Assembly (NCBI RefSeq): GCF_001552735.1 | Contig: NZ_BCRT01000016.1 | Span: 1-64,000, forward strand | Direction: 5' to 3' | Source: Sanguibacter suarezii NBRC 16159 | GTDB taxonomy: Bacteria > Actinomycetota > Actinomycetes > Actinomycetales > Cellulomonadaceae | Length of the DNA: 64,000 bases | Shown here: one piece after another, positions 34,521 to 42,970 of the stretch | How the letters are laid out: each line of letters opens with the position of its first letter | How positions within the stretch are numbered: position 1 is the first letter of the stretch | Program-made: the position numbers and the translations under genes | Notes under the pieces: generated by a model | What the model saw: the letters and a program-made list of their open reading frames with translations, nothing else | What the model was told of the DNA's origin: nothing | Database searches by the model: none

Positions 34521-36656
34521 TCAGCGACCCCCGCGCTGGCGCCAGAGCAACCACACGAAGTAGGGCGCGCCGATGAGCGCCGTCACCAGCCCGGCGGGGA
34601 TCTGCGCGGGCGCGATCGCAGTCCGTCCCACGGTGTCCGCCACGCTCACCAGGAGCGCCCCGAGCAGCATCGCCACCGGGATCACCCGACCGTTGCGTGA
34701 CCCCACGAGGGCCCGGGCGGCGTGCGGGGCCACCAGCCCGACGAAGCCCACGACACCCACGGCGCACACCGCGGCGGCAGCCACCAGCACCGTGCCGGCG
34801 AGCAGCAGGCGCCGGGTGGGCTCGACGTCCACCCCGAGGGTGCGCGGGGTGTCCTCGTCGAGGGCGAGGACGTCCATCTCCCGGCGCCGGGACACAGCCA
34901 GCGGTGTCACGAGCAGCAGGACCACCGCGACCGGCACGATGTGGGACATGGTGCGCCCGTACGTCGAGCCGGACAGCCAGGTGAGCGCCAGGTTGACGTT
35001 CCACGGGGCAGAGACCACGACGGCGAGCGTGGTCAGCGCCGTCATGCCGGCGCTCATCCCCACGCCCATGAGCACGAGCCGGTCCGAGCTCAACCCGCCG
35101 CGGTAGGACAGCAGGTACACCGTGGTGAAGGTGACCAGCGCACCGAGGGTGGCCATGCCGGAGAGCAGCCACACCGACGCCCCGGGGACGAAGAGGATGA
35201 CGCTCACGGCGCCCAGGCCGGCACCCGCAGTCACCCCGAGCAGGCTTGGCTCGGCTAGGGGGTTGCGGCAGACCGCCTGGACCATCGTGCCCGCGAGGCC
35301 GAGGGCGGCGCCGGCGAGCAGTGCTGCCAGCACCCGAGGCATCCGCTGGTCGAGGACGAAGGAGACCTGGCGCCCGGCCTGGCCCGAGAGCCAGTTGCCC
35401 ACGTCGCCGAGCAGCAGCAACCGGTCCCCGAGCAGGACCGCGACCACCGCGGCGACCAGCACCGCGACGGTGAGCAGGGCGACGACGATCACCGCGCGCT
35501 GCCCGGTGCGTGCGCGCACGGAGGCGGACGATCCGGTGGCGGCCGGTCCGGAGTCACGCAGCCGGCGCGCGAGGGCGACGAGGGTGACAGCGCCGAAGAC
35601 GGTCGTGATGATCCCGGTGGGCACGGCCACGCCGTAGGCCCCGGGCAGCACCACGCGCAGCAGCACGTCGGCGCCGAGCACGACGATCACGCCGACGAGC
35701 GCGGCGAGCGGGATGAGCGTCGCGTGCCGGCTCATCCCCGGCACGGTCCGGGCGACGAGGCGCGCGAGCACCGGCGCGCACAGCCCGACGAAGCCGATCG
35801 GCCCGGCGACCGTCACGGCTGCGGCGGACAGCGCCACCGCGACCACGACGGCCAGCGCCCGGGTGCGGCGCACGTCGATGCCCAGGACGCGCGCGGCGTC
35901 GTCGCCGAGGGCGAGCAGGTCGAGCCGGCGCGCGAGGAGCATCAAGGCGACCAGACCGGCCAGCACCACAGGGGCCGCCAGCGTCACCACCCGGGTGCCG
36001 GACTGGACGATCGAGCCGCTCCCCCACGCGAAGAGGCCGAGGGTCTCCTGCTGGAAGAGCACGAGCAGCACGCTGGTCAGCGAGCTCAGCGCGAGGGTGG
36101 TGGCCGCGCCGGCGAGGATGAGCCGGGTGGGGCCTGATCCGCCGCCGCGGGCGAGGAGCAGGACCAGGCCGGAGGCTGCGAGGCCGCCCGCGAAGGCGAG
36201 CAGCCCGGAGAGGTAGAAGGGCAGCGAGAACCCGATCACCGCGACGGTCACGACGGCGAGGTACCCGCCGGCGTTGACGGCCAGGGTGTCCGGTGAGGCC
36301 AGTGGGTTGCGGGCCACGGACTGCAGCGCCGCACCGGCCGCGCCGAGGGCGAGGCCGACGAGCACCCCGGCCAGCAGCCGTGGCAGCCGCGAGGCCACCA
36401 GCACGGCCGAGGTCGAGCCGTCGTCGGCTCCGGTCAGCGCACGCAGGATGTCGGAGAGCCCGACTGCCGCCGTGCCCTGGGTCAGGTGGATGGCGGCGAG
36501 GACGAGGGCGAGGACCGTGGCCGCCGCGAACACGGCGCCGGTGCGCAGGGGCGGTCGACGGACCGGCGGCGACGCTGTTGCGTCGTCGCCGAGGTCGCCG
36601 GCGTCGCCGGCGAGAGCGGTCGCCCGCCCGCCGGTCCGCCCCTGCGCGGTGGTCAC
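34521..36656 (-). CDS. Fused double FecCD-type iron-siderophore ABC permease
   Basis: A 711-residue protein that is two FecCD permeases in one chain: the first repeat (about 30-350) has 'RLPRLLAGVLVGLALGAAGAALQSVARNPLASPDTLAVNAG', the second (about 390-711) 'RMPRVLAALLAGAALGLAGTMVQAVCRNPLAEPSLLGVTAG'. Each half has about ten membrane segments and ends with 'GFVGL.AP...R'. A fused permease replaces the usual heterodimer. GTG start overlaps the binding-protein stop by 4 bases (GTGA). It works with the neighbouring ATPase and lipoprotein to import ferric siderophore. Confidence 0.93.
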   Translation of the reverse strand: MTTAQGRTGGRATALAGDAGDLGDDATASPPVRRPPLRTGAVFAAATVLALVLAAIHLTQGTAAVGLSDILRALTGADDGSTSAVLVASRLPRLLAGVLVGLALGAAGAALQSVARNPLASPDTLAVNAGGYLAVVTVAVIGFSLPFYLSGLLAFAGGLAASGLVLLLARGGGSGPTRLILAGAATTLALSSLTSVLLVLFQQETLGLFAWGSGSIVQSGTRVVTLAAPVVLAGLVALMLLARRLDLLALGDDAARVLGIDVRRTRALAVVVAVALSAAAVTVAGPIGFVGLCAPVLARLVARTVPGMSRHATLIPLAALVGVIVVLGADVLLRVVLPGAYGVAVPTGIITTVFGAVTLVALARRLRDSGPAATGSSASVRARTGQRAVIVVALLTVAVLVAAVVAVLLGDRLLLLGDVGNWLSGQAGRQVSFVLDQRMPRVLAALLAGAALGLAGTMVQAVCRNPLAEPSLLGVTAGAGLGAVSVILFVPGASVWLLSGMATLGALVTFTTVYLLSYRGGLSSDRLVLMGVGMSAGMTALTTLAVVVSAPWNVNLALTWLSGSTYGRTMSHIVPVAVVLLLVTPLAVSRRREMDVLALDEDTPRTLGVDVEPTRRLLLAGTVLVAAAAVCAVGVVGFVGLVAPHAARALVGSRNGRVIPVAMLLGALLVSVADTVGRTAIAPAQIPAGLVTALIGAPYFVWLLWRQRGGR

Positions 36657-37648
36657 GCGGTCAGTGCCGCGACGACGGCGTCGATGTAGGCCTCGGCCGA
36701 GGCCGGGCCACCGAACATCCAGATGCCGTCGGGGATGCGGTGGACGTCACCGGCGACCACGAAGGGCAGCTGCTCCCAGATGCCGTTGCCCGCGAGGCCG
36801 TCAGCGAAGGGGTCGGCCTCGGAGTCGCTCGCGGCGTAGAGGAAGTGCAGGTCCTCGGTCGTGGCGAGCGCCGTCAGGCCCTCGACGTCGGTCTGGGCGA
36901 GGCCGTAGTCGGGGTCGCCGCCCTCGGGCCAGGCGTTGGCCAGACCGAGCTCGTCGCCGATCGCTCCGAAGAAGGAGCCCGGGGTGTACATCCGGACCGA
37001 GACGGTGCCGTTGGTGATCCAGCCGTCCGCCATCGTGAAGGACGCACCCGCGACGCCAGCAGCCTCGAGGGCCGCCTGGCCCTCCACGACCGCGGCGTCG
37101 AAGGAAGCGAGGACCTCGGCGGCCTTCTCGTCCGTACCGGTGGCCGCGGCGAGGGTCTCGACGGTGGAACGCATGTAGCCGATCGGGTCCGTGCCGTCCG
37201 AGCCACGCAGCACGAGCACCGGCGCGATCTCCTCGAGCTGGTCGATCACCGTGTCAGCGGTGTCCGTGGTGACCGTGATGAGGTCGGGGTCGAGGGCAGA
37301 GATCGCGTCGAGGCTCGCCTCGCCGCGGGTGCCGACGTCGGGCGTGGCCGGGTCCAGGGGCATCGACGTGTTCCAGGTGTTGTACCCGGCGACGTCGGCC
37401 TGGCCGACGATCGTCGCGTCGAGGGCGAGGAGGTTCTCGGTCAGGCCCCACTCCAGGGAGACGACGGCGTCGGCTGGCGCGTCGAGGGTGTGCTCCCCGC
37501 GCTCGTCGGTGTAGGTGACCGGGCCGCTCGTGGTCGAGGAGCCGGTGGGCGTGGGCGAGTCGGTCGCCTCGGTGGTGCCGCAGGCGGAGAGCGCCAGGGC
37601 CGCGGCGAGCACGGCCGCGGGCAGGGCGAGGAGCTGGGTCGGTCGCAT
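36653..37648 (-). CDS. Iron-siderophore ABC transporter substrate-binding lipoprotein
   Basis: A 331-residue lipoprotein: basic start, hydrophobic core and lipobox 'LALSAC' (Cys about 23), then a FhuD/FecB-type periplasmic-binding fold ('DAPADAVVSLEWGLTENLLALDA', 'GTRGEASLDAISALDPDLITVT', 'VAGDVHRIPDGIWMFGGPAS'). AAGGAC upstream supports the ATG at 37648; the longer frame to 37783 is not used. It is the extracellular receptor of the importer. Confidence 0.92.
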   Translation of the reverse strand: MRPTQLLALPAAVLAAALALSACGTTEATDSPTPTGSSTTSGPVTYTDERGEHTLDAPADAVVSLEWGLTENLLALDATIVGQADVAGYNTWNTSMPLDPATPDVGTRGEASLDAISALDPDLITVTTDTADTVIDQLEEIAPVLVLRGSDGTDPIGYMRSTVETLAAATGTDEKAAEVLASFDAAVVEGQAALEAAGVAGASFTMADGWITNGTVSVRMYTPGSFFGAIGDELGLANAWPEGGDPDYGLAQTDVEGLTALATTEDLHFLYAASDSEADPFADGLAGNGIWEQLPFVVAGDVHRIPDGIWMFGGPASAEAYIDAVVAALTA

Positions 37649-37754
37649 GGCTGTCCTTCGGTGACGGACCTCGTGGCGTGTGGTCACGAGGCAGGAGGGT
37701 GCACAGGGTCTGTGCGGAGAGGAGGTGTGTGGGGCGGTCAGCGACCGCGGACAG

Positions 37755-38639
37755 TCACGCCGGGATGTCGACCCGGGCCTCATGACCCGAGGCGTGCGGT
37801 CGAGCGTGCCGGGCGGTGTGCCGCCCGACCGGCTCGGTCCGCACGAGTCCGGTGACCGGGTCGAGGGAGACCTCGATGCGCAGCCCGTAGGTCTCGCTGA
37901 GGAGGTCTGGCCTCATCACCTGGGCGGCGGTGCCGCTGGCCTGGACCACGCCCTTGCGCAGCAGGACGACCTGGTCGGCGACGGCCGCGGCCTGGTTGAG
38001 GTCGTGCAGCACCACGCCCACGGCCACGCCGTGGTCGTCGGCGAGGTCACGCATGAGGTCGAGGATCTCGACCTGGTAGCGCAGGTCGAGGTAGGTCGTG
38101 GGCTCGTCGAGCAGGAGCACCGCGGTGTCCTGCGCCAGGCACGTGGCGAGCCAGACCCGCTGCAGCTCGCCACCGGACAGCTCGTCGACGCCGCGGTCAG
38201 CCATCTCGCTGACCCCCGTCACCTCCATGGCGTGCGCGACGGCACGCGGTCCGTCGGCGTCACCGTGGCGGTAGCGCCCGCGGTAGGGGTGACGGCCGTA
38301 GCCGACGATGTCCCGCACGGTCACGCCGTCCGGCGTGGGGCGGCTCTGCGAGAGCAGGGTCACCCGGCGGGCGAAGTCCTTGGGGCGCAGGGTGAGCGCG
38401 TCCTCGGCCCCGGGGAGGCTGACCGCGCCCGAGGTGGGCCGGTGCAGCCTGGCCAGGGAGCGGAGCAGCGTCGACTTCCCGCTGCCGTTCGGGCCGATGA
38501 GTGCGGTCACCTGGCCGCGCACGAGGGTCAGCGACGCCCCGTGCACGACGGTCGTCTTGTCGTAGGCCAGGCACAGGCCAGCGCCGGAGAGTGCGGGCGG
38601 CTCGGCTGCAACGACCGGCTCGGATGAGAGTGGGCTCAC
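37755..38639 (-). CDS. Iron-siderophore ABC transporter ATP-binding protein
   Basis: A 294-residue FepC/FhuC-type ATPase with Walker A 'GPNGSGKST', Q-loop 'LLSQSR', signature 'LSGGELQRVW', Walker B 'VLLLDEPTTYLDL' and 'HDLNQA' switch. First gene of the iron operon; the binding protein follows after 106 bases. I use the GTG at 38639 rather than the far-upstream TTG (38681), because the IdeR-type box at 38640-38658 lies between them and should be promoter DNA. Confidence 0.92.
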   Translation of the reverse strand: MSPLSSEPVVAAEPPALSGAGLCLAYDKTTVVHGASLTLVRGQVTALIGPNGSGKSTLLRSLARLHRPTSGAVSLPGAEDALTLRPKDFARRVTLLSQSRPTPDGVTVRDIVGYGRHPYRGRYRHGDADGPRAVAHAMEVTGVSEMADRGVDELSGGELQRVWLATCLAQDTAVLLLDEPTTYLDLRYQVEILDLMRDLADDHGVAVGVVLHDLNQAAAVADQVVLLRKGVVQASGTAAQVMRPDLLSETYGLRIEVSLDPVTGLVRTEPVGRHTARHARPHASGHEARVDIPA

Positions 38640-38658
38640 ATAGGCAAGGCTAACCTCA
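38640..38658. promoter_or_regulatory. IdeR/DtxR-type iron box
   Basis: The 19-base site begins ATAGGCAAGG and ends CTAACCTCA. It matches the DtxR/IdeR consensus palindrome (TTAGGTTAGGCTAACCTAA) at 15 of 19 positions, with one near-perfect half. It touches the GTG start of the iron importer operon, so iron-loaded IdeR/DtxR should block transcription when iron is plentiful. Confidence 0.82.
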
Positions 38659-38733
38659 TGCGAACGGTCTGAGTAGTACAACGTCCCAGATTCGTCCCGC
38701 CCGAGGTGTTTTCTGCGTCACACTCTCCGAGCG

Positions 38734-40932
38734 TCAGCGCACCCCAGCCCCCTGCAGGCGGTCAGCGTCGGCGCCGGCGGCGGCGTCGTCGTCGTCGTCC
38801 GGGAGCGAGGCACCGAGGTCGCGCTCGGCCCGCGCCGCCGCTTCGGCCTTCGCTGCCAGCGACGCGTCGCGACGGGCCACGCCCCGGTCGACGACGAGGT
38901 GGAGCAGCAGCGCACTGACACCCCAGATGACGATGACCAGGAGGTTCTGACCCACACCGGCGCCGTCGAAGTACACGAAGGACCGCACCGCCTCGATCGC
39001 CGCAGGCATGGGCAGGTACGCGTTCAGCTGCCGGAAGATCTCCGGCACCATGTACAGCGACAGCCCACCTCCCGAGGACGGGACACCGGCCATCATGAGG
39101 ACGCCCATGGCAGGGATGATCCCCGCGAGCCCCAGGGTTCGGGTGAACAGCCCGGCGAACAGGGACACGGCGAAGATCGTCACGGCGCCGAAGCCGATCA
39201 TCTCCCAGGCATGACCGGTCACAGCGCCGATGATGACGTCGAAGAGGAACCACAGCCACACGGACATCCCGACGGCCCAGCCTGCGAGCAGCGGCAGGAA
39301 CTGACGAAGTCGTTTGAGCTCAGGAGCCCCACCGCGCAAGACCGACATCATGAGGAAGCCGGCCATGATCCACGCCATCCCGACGTACATGGAGTTGCTG
39401 CCCATGGTGTCACTGTCGGTGAGCGGCACCACGTCCGTCTCCACCAGCGTCAGCTGCTGACCAGCAGCGACCTGCTGGAAGACCGCGCTCGCCACGCTCT
39501 GCTGGCTGGGTCCGGCTGCCGAGGAGGTGTAGAGCACGGCGTCGCCGTCGGCGGTCTGCGGAAGGACGAAGGCCGCGACGACGCTCCAGTCACGGATGGC
39601 CGCGGTGGCGTCCTCGACCGACGTCATCGGTTGGACGTCGAGCATGGTCCCCATGGCCTCCTCGAGCCCCGCGGCGGTCTCCTCCGCCTGCTCGATCGTG
39701 GAACCGACCACGGCGACCGGCAGGTCGCTCACCGTCGGCTTGTGCATGGAGAAGCTCATGACCCCGACCACCAGGACGAGGATGCTCATCGGGAAGGCGG
39801 CCGCGGCCAGGTACCGGACACGCATGGAGCGCAGCGGGCCGCCAGCAAGGGCAGGCAGAGGCGTGCTCGCGTCGATCTCGGCGGGCACGCCAGGAAGGGA
39901 CTGACCGCTCGTGCGCTCCTTGACCAGGCAGAGCGCGAGGGAGACGACGACCCACAGGGCAAGGGTGAGCAGGTACCGACCAACCCCCTGACCGTCGAAG
40001 TAGAGGATCGACCGCAGTGCCTCGCCCGCCGCCGGCAGCGGCAGCACGCCGTGCAGGAAGGAGAAGAAACCAGGCATGACGTCGACGGACAGCGCGAGGT
40101 TCGAGGACGGCATCCCCAGCACGACCCATAAGGCCATCCCGAGCAGCACGGCCATGGGGCCCATGAACTTCGTGAAGAGCAGCTGGGTGATGCCCACGCC
40201 CATCACGGCGAGCATGCCGACGCCGAGGAGCTGGAGGTAGTGGCCGTCGACGGCGCCGACGATCGGGCCGAGGATGAGCCAGATGATCGAGCTGGTCACC
40301 GCGGCCCACCCGGCGAGGATCGGCAGGAACCGGCGGACAGCGAGGAGGTGCGGCAGCGCCATGAGCATGAGGCTCAACGGGACGTAGCCGGCGAGCATCA
40401 TGCCCATCGCCGCGAACAGCACCGCCGTGCCGGAGGAGTCCCCGGCGGGCAGGGGCGCGATGTCCACCGTGGTGACAGTCCAGGAGTTCTCCATCGCCAC
40501 CGGGACGAGGATCTGCTGGACCGTCGAGGACTGGGAGGGACCGGCAGCCATGGCGACCAAGACGGTCGCCTCGCCCAGGCCGTCGGCCGGGACCATGATC
40601 GCTCCGGCGACGTCGCGCGCTGCGAGGAGGTCACGCGCCTCGCCCTCGGTAGGGACGAGCCGCGCGTCGACGGCGCCACCAGTCGCCTCGAGGGCGTCGA
40701 CAGCCGACTGCGCCGCAGCCCCCGTCCCGACGACGGCGACCGGCATGTTCCTGGGGTGCGGGTTGTGCATCGTGCCGACATAGGAGGCGAACATCATCGA
40801 GACCATGACGAACGGCATGATGAACAGGAAGACATAACGGATCGTGCGCATCTTCCGGTCCTCGGGCGGGCGTCCTGCGGGGGCAGGAGCGAGGCTCTCG
40901 GCGGTCGGTTCGAGAGAGGTGGGGGAATCCAT
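38734..40932 (-). CDS. Internally duplicated YhgE/Pip-like ABC-2-type membrane transporter
   Basis: A 732-residue membrane protein of two homologous halves (about 30-355 and 375-700). Each has an N-terminal membrane segment, an extracytoplasmic domain with 'LPVAVVG' and 'AAGPSQ', then about five membrane segments with 'R.FLP.LAGWA' and 'LP.PAA.EA.RS..YFDG.GVG'. This is the YhgE/Pip/DUF3533-type half duplicated in tandem. It is probably an exporter, with the substrate unknown. The ATG at 40932 has AGGAG upstream. It is divergent from the TetR gene at 41126 and likely under its control. Confidence 0.82.
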   Translation of the reverse strand: MDSPTSLEPTAESLAPAPAGRPPEDRKMRTIRYVFLFIMPFVMVSMMFASYVGTMHNPHPRNMPVAVVGTGAAAQSAVDALEATGGAVDARLVPTEGEARDLLAARDVAGAIMVPADGLGEATVLVAMAAGPSQSSTVQQILVPVAMENSWTVTTVDIAPLPAGDSSGTAVLFAAMGMMLAGYVPLSLMLMALPHLLAVRRFLPILAGWAAVTSSIIWLILGPIVGAVDGHYLQLLGVGMLAVMGVGITQLLFTKFMGPMAVLLGMALWVVLGMPSSNLALSVDVMPGFFSFLHGVLPLPAAGEALRSILYFDGQGVGRYLLTLALWVVVSLALCLVKERTSGQSLPGVPAEIDASTPLPALAGGPLRSMRVRYLAAAAFPMSILVLVVGVMSFSMHKPTVSDLPVAVVGSTIEQAEETAAGLEEAMGTMLDVQPMTSVEDATAAIRDWSVVAAFVLPQTADGDAVLYTSSAAGPSQQSVASAVFQQVAAGQQLTLVETDVVPLTDSDTMGSNSMYVGMAWIMAGFLMMSVLRGGAPELKRLRQFLPLLAGWAVGMSVWLWFLFDVIIGAVTGHAWEMIGFGAVTIFAVSLFAGLFTRTLGLAGIIPAMGVLMMAGVPSSGGGLSLYMVPEIFRQLNAYLPMPAAIEAVRSFVYFDGAGVGQNLLVIVIWGVSALLLHLVVDRGVARRDASLAAKAEAAARAERDLGASLPDDDDDAAAGADADRLQGAGVR

Positions 40933-41032
40933 GGGGTTCTCCTGAGGTCGGAGTGCGGGGGCCGGGTGCGGCGCCAGCCTGTGGCCACCCAGCCATCCGA
41001 CGTCGCGGAGCGGGACCTGCCGTCACGAACTT

Positions 41033-41048
41033 AAGTCACGTGACTTAG
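41033..41048. promoter_or_regulatory. Perfect 16-bp palindromic operator (TetR-type)
   Basis: TAAGTCACGTGACTTA is a perfect palindrome in the 193-base gap between the divergent transporter (start 40932) and TetR (start 41126) genes. Length and symmetry fit a TetR dimer site. It probably controls both genes. Confidence 0.8.
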
Positions 41049-41125
41049 GTTTGGCAAGGCAGGTATCTTGGATGCTGGTCACACTGGGCGCGGACGCACC
41101 GCGGTAACACCGAAGGAACCGAACG

Positions 41126-41773
41126 ATGAGCAGGCCCTCTGCCGCACGGACCGCACTCCTGGACGCCGCCGAGCGCCTCTTCGCCGCCGAGGGCATCGCC
41201 ACCGTCTCCGACCGCCGCATCGCCGAGGCTGCGGGCAACTCCAACCACTCCGCGGTCGGCTACTACTTCGGCGGGCGGCACGGGCTGCTCGAGGCCCTCA
41301 TCTCCCGGCATCTGGGCGCCGTCGAAGAGTCACGCCGGGCGATCTTCGAGCAGTCCGACTCCCTGCTGGGCGACATCCGGGCCCTCGTGGTCCCGGCCAC
41401 GAACGCACTCGCCGACCTTCCACGACCGAGCCACCGCGCTCGGTTCATCCGGCAGGCCATGAACGACCCCGCCGCCTTCCCGCTGTGGCGGTCGGCGGAG
41501 AAGACCGCCCAGACCGCGGTGCTCATCACCCGGTCCATCGTCGCTCGCCTGGGCCACCTGCACGCGGGCGTGGTCACAGGGCGCGCGACCCTCATGGCAC
41601 AGGTGGTCACGAACGCCTGCGCCGAGGTGGAGGCTCGCGCCGAGCGGGACGGCACCGACCCACGCTGGCACGACGTCGGCGCCTTCCTCTCCGATGCCCT
41701 CGCCGGCATGCTGGCGGCGCCGGTCACCAACCCGCTGACCGCGAACCCGCTGACCGAGACACCGGTCCCCTAG
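41126..41773 (+). CDS. TetR family transcriptional regulator
   Basis: A 215-residue regulator. The N-terminal HTH (about 5-52) reads 'RTALLDAAERLFAAEGIATVSDRRIAEAAGNSNHSAVGYYFGGRHGLLEALI', the TetR pattern with the 'YYF' motif. The remainder is a variable ligand domain. AAGGAA precedes the ATG. It is divergent from the duplicated transporter and faces the perfect palindrome, so it probably represses that exporter until its ligand appears. The ligand is unknown. Confidence 0.92.
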   Translation: MSRPSAARTALLDAAERLFAAEGIATVSDRRIAEAAGNSNHSAVGYYFGGRHGLLEALISRHLGAVEESRRAIFEQSDSLLGDIRALVVPATNALADLPRPSHRARFIRQAMNDPAAFPLWRSAEKTAQTAVLITRSIVARLGHLHAGVVTGRATLMAQVVTNACAEVEARAERDGTDPRWHDVGAFLSDALAGMLAAPVTNPLTANPLTETPVP

Positions 41774-41808
41774 CTCCCGCGTGGGCGGTGCTGCCCGGGC
41801 CCGGAACG

Positions 41809-41844
41809 ACGAATGGCCGCCCTCGAGAGAGGGCGGCCATTCGT
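41809..41844. terminator. Strong bidirectional terminator hairpin
   Basis: A 16-bp perfect stem (41809-41824 with 41829-41844) around a GAGA loop. It lies 36 bases after the TetR stop and 18 bases past the tmRNA 3' end, serving both converging transcripts. Confidence 0.85.
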
Positions 41845-41861
41845 GACTGTCACAGGTGATC

Positions 41862-42229
41862 TGGTGGAGGTGCGGGGAATCGAACCCCGGTCCGATGACG
41901 CAAATCGAGGACTTCTCCGGGCGCAGTCCGCTACGGATTTTCTCGGCCCCAGCACTCTCACGGACAAGTAGCTGACAGGCCCAGTTGTCTAAAAGTCCCT
42001 GTGACGCCAACAACGAACGTCACAAGCAGTGGCTCCCTAGATGACGCTAGGAACCAGGGCGGAAGCTACCCTGGGCTAACGGACTTCAGAACTCGCTCAA
42101 GCGGCGAGTGCGAAGTCGGTGCGCTTGGAATCGGCACCTATTGTTTTGCAGACATCGTTTACGAGATAAGTCTGCATCCTCGGCCCGCTTCTCCTCGAAA
42201 CACGACCACCGTCGAAACCGATCACCCCC
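41862..42229 (-). ncRNA. ssrA: Transfer-messenger RNA (tmRNA)
   Basis: A one-piece tmRNA of about 368 bases. The 5' end GGGGGUG (42229-42223) pairs with CACCUCC next to the encoded ACCA 3' end, and 'GGTTCGATTCCCCGC' is the T-arm. The tag reading frame (42135-42100) encodes ADSKRTDFALAA followed by TGA. A GATAAC -10-like box lies at 42241-42236. With SmpB it releases stalled ribosomes and tags peptides for ClpP-type proteases. smpB is 113 bases upstream on the same strand. Confidence 0.95.
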
Positions 42230-42342
42230 TGTGCAGTTATCAATCGCTCGGCGTGCGGTCCGAGGACCACCCGGTCGAGCAACTCCACTCTACTGGATCA
42301 ACGCACAGACCCGCACTGTTATTTCTCGCACAGCGCGACGGG

Positions 42343-42876
42343 TCAGCGGATCTCGCGCTGGCGGATCGCGCGGTGCGCCTCGCGGTTGTCCTGCTGCTCG
42401 CGCAGGGTCTGGCGCTTGTCGTACTCCTTCTTGCCGCGTGCGACCGCGATCTCGACCTTCGCACGGCCGTCGAGGAAGTACATCTGCAGCGGGACGATCG
42501 TGAAGCCCTTCTCCCGGGTCTTCTGCTCGAGCCGCTCGATCTCCTCGCGGTGCAGCAGCAGCTTGCGCTTGCGCCGCGGGGCATGGTTGGTCCACGTGCC
42601 GTGGGCGTACTCGGAGATGTGTGCACCTTCGAGCCATGCCTCACCACCCTCGATGGAGCAGAAGCCGTCGACCAGCGACGCACGCCCGGCGCGCAGCGCC
42701 TTGACCTCGGTGCCCGAGAGCACCAGGCCCGCCTCCAGGACGTCCTCGATCGCGTAGTCGTGGCGAGCCTTCTTGTTGCTCGCGATGAGCGAGCGCACCG
42801 GCCCGCTGCCAGCGGGCGCCTTCTTGGACCGCTGGGGTGAGCCGTCCGGCACCATGTACATCTTCGCCTTGGCCAT
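42343..42876 (-). CDS. smpB: SsrA-binding protein SmpB
   Basis: A 177-residue tmRNA partner. Hallmarks: '[43 protein letters not shown]', 'HISEYAHG', '[17 protein letters not shown]', and the C-terminal '[25 protein letters not shown]' tail that reads the empty mRNA channel. GGAGGAGG precedes the ATG at 42876. An open frame to 42951 is not used. It lies directly upstream of ssrA in the same orientation. Confidence 0.97.
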   Translation of the reverse strand: MAKAKMYMVPDGSPQRSKKAPAGSGPVRSLIASNKKARHDYAIEDVLEAGLVLSGTEVKALRAGRASLVDGFCSIEGGEAWLEGAHISEYAHGTWTNHAPRRKRKLLLHREEIERLEQKTREKGFTIVPLQMYFLDGRAKVEIAVARGKKEYDKRQTLREQQDNREAHRAIRQREIR

Positions 42877-42970
42877 CACACCTCCTCCGGTCCTGCACGT
42901 CTGCCACGGGCACATCCAGGGTAGTTCACCGCTGCCCGCCGATCGAGCCATTTTCTCCCGGGCGAGCTGC

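Noticed and set aside
41046-41064. Second IdeR-like box near the TetR promoter (TTAGGTTTGGC...)
   Set aside because: Only about 11 of 19 positions match and only one half-site is similar, not enough to call.
41780-42300. tmRNA gene as an integration site for a mobile element
   Set aside because: No integrase gene and no duplicated tmRNA 3' end were seen on either side.
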